The notes beneath the pieces are model-generated. The model made no database searches and was not told the DNA's origin. It saw only the letters and a program-made list of their open reading frames with translations. 39,168 bases of DNA from positions 1 to 39,168 of the IMG/VR virus record IMGVR_UViG_3300027773_000189. One strand, 5' to 3'. A program made the translations under genes and the position numbers. How positions within the stretch are numbered: the first letter of the stretch is position 1; the number at the start of each line of letters is the position of its first letter. The stretch is from a virus. Shown here piece by piece: positions 36,490-39,168 of this stretch.

Positions 36490-39168
36490 ATGGCTACGAC
36501 CGTCCAAATCGAAGTCACGGTTGACGACAACGGCGCTGTTCAGGGCATCAAGGCGTTCGAAGGACAGGTCACGCAATCGTTCAGTCGAATTAAGCAGTCG
36601 GCGCAGGATGCCAGCGCGGGCCATGCGAAAGCCCTCGATGCGATGAATGCGTCTCACGCCGAACTCCACGCAGGGCTGAAGCTGATCGAGAGGGATTTGG
36701 GAATCGAAGTCCCAAAGGCCCTGGCCACATTCGTCCTGAAAAGTGAAGCGGCGGAACACGCGATCGCCGCCCTGACTGGAGTGGCGGTCGGGTTTGCAGG
36801 CGCTGGCGTCCTGATCAGCTACTTCACCGAGGTCGCAAACAAAGTCGTCGAGCTGACCACTGATCTCTTCATCTTCACCGACGAGATGAAGAAGTCGCAG
36901 GAACAACAGGTCGCGATGAATAATCGCTTGCTGCAGTCGAGCCAGGCTGCGGCGAAGGCGCAGGAGGACATTCGCCAGCGTACACACACGGCATCGCAGA
37001 TCGCGATCGAGGACCTGAATCATGAGCTGGACAACAGGCAAAAGCTCGCAAGACAGATCGAGCAGCAGCAACAAGAGATCGACAAGCTGGGAGCTGCTGC
37101 CGCCGATAACCCGTTTTACGCCGCGGGCGCTGCCTTCAAAAAGGACATGCAGGACGCGCAGAACGAGCTCGCGGCTCTCCGGATCGAATATCAAAACAAC
37201 GCGATCGTAGTTACCGATCTGGGAATCAAAGCTCAACAGGAGAGAGACCAGGAAGCGGAAGAGGAGAAACAAAAGCAACGGGAGATACGCGACGAGACGA
37301 TCAGACTGCGCAATGAAGCCACGCAAGCGGGGCTGAAAGGACTCGACCTGATCATCGAGAAGGAACGCGAGGAAGAGCAAGAGCTTCGTTCCCGCTTTGG
37401 AACGCTCACGGCTGCGATGCGGTCAGCTCTGCAAGATAAGCTTGCGAAGGACCTCGACGCAGAAATCCAGAGGCAGAACGACGAGCGATCTAAACAGCAG
37501 CAGGCGGCGTTCGATAAAGAGGCTGCTGCATACAAACAGCACGAAGATCTGATTACCGGATTAGAGCGCGAGGCGACTGCGGCCACGCTGTCCGAACGCG
37601 ACAAAGTCATCCAGGCCGAGCAGGACAAGATCGCAAAGCTGAACTCGCTCGACTCCGATTACGAATATCAGGTTCAGCTCGTCCATGAAGCTACTGCTGC
37701 GAAGCTCTCGGAGATCGATCAGCAGCAATATCAGAAGGCCCAGCAGCTCGCGCAACAATATGGCTCGCAGTTGATGGCGATCTTTCACGACATCACCAGC
37801 GGGAAAATCGGGCAAGCCATCCTCAACGGCTTCCAGCGGCTCTTCGCGAACATCCTCGGACAGTGGATCGTGACGCTCACCGGAATGCAAAAAATATCTG
37901 CCGGCAGCGGATCTGGAGGCGGGTTGCTCGGCGCTTTGCTCGGTTCCGTGTTGGGAATCGGCGGCAGCTCACTGGGCGGCAGCGTCGTAACCGGAGCAGG
38001 CACGATCATCCCTGGAGTTACTCCTGGAACGACTCCTCCGTTTTCGAGTTTTCTGGATGCCGGCATGACGACCACGGACCTGGTCGGAGGTGCCGCGATC
38101 GCGAGCGGCACTCTCTCTGCCGGGGCCGGAACGGGAACGGTTGCTGCCCAGCAATCGACGATAAAGCAGATCGGCGCGCTGGCTGCGCTTGGCTCATTCG
38201 GCAGTCTAAGCAAGCTTGCTCCGCTCGGAATCCTCGGCTCGCTGATGCTGGGCGCGAAAGGCGGAGGCAGTGCGATCGCTGGAGGAGCGCTCGTTGGCGC
38301 TCTCGGCCTGGCTGCGCTGTATGGCCCAAACGCTGCTGCTACGGCCGCCGTCGCCCCATTCGCTGGCTTGCTCGGTCCTCTGGCAGGCGGGCTGATCGGA
38401 TTTGGAGTTGGATCAGCCACTGGCAGTCCCACTGCCGGAGGATTGTCGGGAGCTGGATCTGGCGCTCTCGTGGGCCTGCTTGCTGGAGGTCCAATTGGGG
38501 CGCTGATCGGCGGCATCATCGGCGGTCTTGCAGGACTTTTTGGCGGGATATTCGGGCACGGGCCGTCGAAGCACGACCAGGCAGACAAGTGGATTCAAGC
38601 GAACGTGATTCCCGCGATCAACGCGGAGGTTGCCAACTATCAGGGATTTCAGACGGATTATGGAACCGCCATCAACGACTTGGAGAAACTGAAGACTGAC
38701 AGCTACAACCAGATGCTGTCCCAATTCGGGCATGACGCGACAGTCGATGAATGGAACAAGTATGTCGTTCCCGCCGTCCAGCAGGCAGAAACTACGATCG
38801 GCGGATACAACACCGAGCGTAACCGGCGCTCATCGATCAACTTCGGCCTGCCTCAATTCGCGAGCGGCGGCCAGTTCCGAATTGGTGCAGGGGGGCAGGG
38901 ACTTGCGGTCCTGGACGACGGCGAAGTTGTGATGGGTCGGGCCGCAACGCGCATGTACGGAGCTAGCAATCTGTTGGCGATGAACGCTGCCGCGAACTCT
39001 GGGGCTCCCGTTCGGAGCGCAAGCGGAGGCGGCCAGGTGACAGTTGTAGTCCAGGCGTGGGACGCGAGCAGCGTGCGCGATTGGCTGCGTAGTGGAGGAG
39101 CGCAAGAGATCGGCGAAGGCATCCGCAAATACTGGCAGCCGAGCTATATGGGAATGGGAAGAGGCTGA
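36490..39168 (+). CDS. Tail tape measure protein
   Basis: The 892-residue protein has long coiled-coil tracts (LNHELDNRQKLARQIEQQQQ, EQQRDQEAEEEKQKQ-type heptads and IQRQNDERSKQQQAAFDKEA). A Gly/Ala-rich hydrophobic region (GALLGSVLGIGGSSLGGSVV; GALIGGIIGGLAGLFGGIFG) and a globular end follow. This is the classic tape-measure layout: it sets tail length and leaves with the DNA to cross the inner membrane. GAAGAAG lies seven bases upstream of the ATG. It ends exactly at the window edge. The tail-tip genes that usually follow are outside the window. Confidence 0.85.
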   Translation: MATTVQIEVTVDDNGAVQGIKAFEGQVTQSFSRIKQSAQDASAGHAKALDAMNASHAELHAGLKLIERDLGIEVPKALATFVLKSEAAEHAIAALTGVAVGFAGAGVLISYFTEVANKVVELTTDLFIFTDEMKKSQEQQVAMNNRLLQSSQAAAKAQEDIRQRTHTASQIAIEDLNHELDNRQKLARQIEQQQQEIDKLGAAAADNPFYAAGAAFKKDMQDAQNELAALRIEYQNNAIVVTDLGIKAQQERDQEAEEEKQKQREIRDETIRLRNEATQAGLKGLDLIIEKEREEEQELRSRFGTLTAAMRSALQDKLAKDLDAEIQRQNDERSKQQQAAFDKEAAAYKQHEDLITGLEREATAATLSERDKVIQAEQDKIAKLNSLDSDYEYQVQLVHEATAAKLSEIDQQQYQKAQQLAQQYGSQLMAIFHDITSGKIGQAILNGFQRLFANILGQWIVTLTGMQKISAGSGSGGGLLGALLGSVLGIGGSSLGGSVVTGAGTIIPGVTPGTTPPFSSFLDAGMTTTDLVGGAAIASGTLSAGAGTGTVAAQQSTIKQIGALAALGSFGSLSKLAPLGILGSLMLGAKGGGSAIAGGALVGALGLAALYGPNAAATAAVAPFAGLLGPLAGGLIGFGVGSATGSPTAGGLSGAGSGALVGLLAGGPIGALIGGIIGGLAGLFGGIFGHGPSKHDQADKWIQANVIPAINAEVANYQGFQTDYGTAINDLEKLKTDSYNQMLSQFGHDATVDEWNKYVVPAVQQAETTIGGYNTERNRRSSINFGLPQFASGGQFRIGAGGQGLAVLDDGEVVMGRAATRMYGASNLLAMNAAANSGAPVRSASGGGQVTVVVQAWDASSVRDWLRSGGAQEIGEGIRKYWQPSYMGMGRG

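Noticed and set aside
36325-37380. 351-codon minus-strand frame opposite the tape measure start
   Set aside because: It is leucine/arginine-rich shadow sequence of the coiled-coil coding region, and no promoter or ribosome site supports it.
1-39168. Reverse transcriptase with template/variable repeats (diversity-generating retroelement) for the fibre genes
   Set aside because: No frame carries reverse-transcriptase motifs, and the repeats in the fibre gene are ordinary direct duplications.
1-39168. tRNA genes
   Set aside because: I saw no convincing cloverleaf or conserved TTCGA-type arm with matching acceptor stems in the non-coding gaps.

Overview
The window looks like most of a Mu-like transposable phage or prophage with a non-contractile (siphovirus-like) tail. 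The main evidence is a MuA-type DDE transposase next to a MuB-type ATPase, a GemA-like early protein, and a Mu-ordered head block: gp25/26-like, gp27-like small terminase, large terminase, portal, Mu F-like protein, protease/capsid. Tail tube and tape-measure genes follow, and no sheath or baseplate gene is present in the window. High GC, very frequent GATC, dispersed repeats at gene junctions and the style of the signal peptides suggest a soil Acidobacteriota host. That host call is inference. Neither transposon end is visible: the window starts at the stop codon of one gene and ends at the stop codon of another.

Layout. A switch lies near 17.98-18.04 kb: a sigma70-like leftward promoter overlaps a perfect 18-bp palindrome. 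Leftward (minus strand, 17985 to 7997) runs the early operon: a Ner-like DNA-binding protein, small proteins, MuA, MuB, about 15 small early proteins (many with zinc-binding Cys pairs) and a GemA-like protein. Most are joined by ATGA or TGATG overlaps. A hairpin followed by six T residues (7971-8011) may end or attenuate this unit. Beyond it, on the same strand, lie a small helix-turn-helix protein and four genes (7664 to 1) whose products all start with a Sec signal peptide: a repeat-rich fibre-like protein, two small exported proteins and a beta-helix tailspike-like protein.

Rightward (plus strand, 18028 to 39168) run a LexA/CI-type self-cleaving repressor, a small membrane protein, a small unknown protein, a DNA adenine methylase and a ribbon-helix-helix protein whose gene overlaps the methylase gene. 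A roughly 500-bp non-coding stretch with four strong inverted repeats follows, then the lysis and membrane genes, and then the head and tail genes through the tape measure.

How the genes work together. The repressor and the Ner-like protein should compete at the switch to choose lysogeny or replicative transposition by MuA/MuB. The rightward late genes lyse the host, package DNA and build an HK97-fold head and a flexible tail. The most unusual points are the divergent arrangement (repressor on the structural side, transposition genes leftward), the exported fibre/spike block, a fused protease-capsid ORF with a strong internal start, two tail genes separated only by an in-frame UGA, and a junction-repeat family that often carries the Shine-Dalgarno sequence of the next gene.
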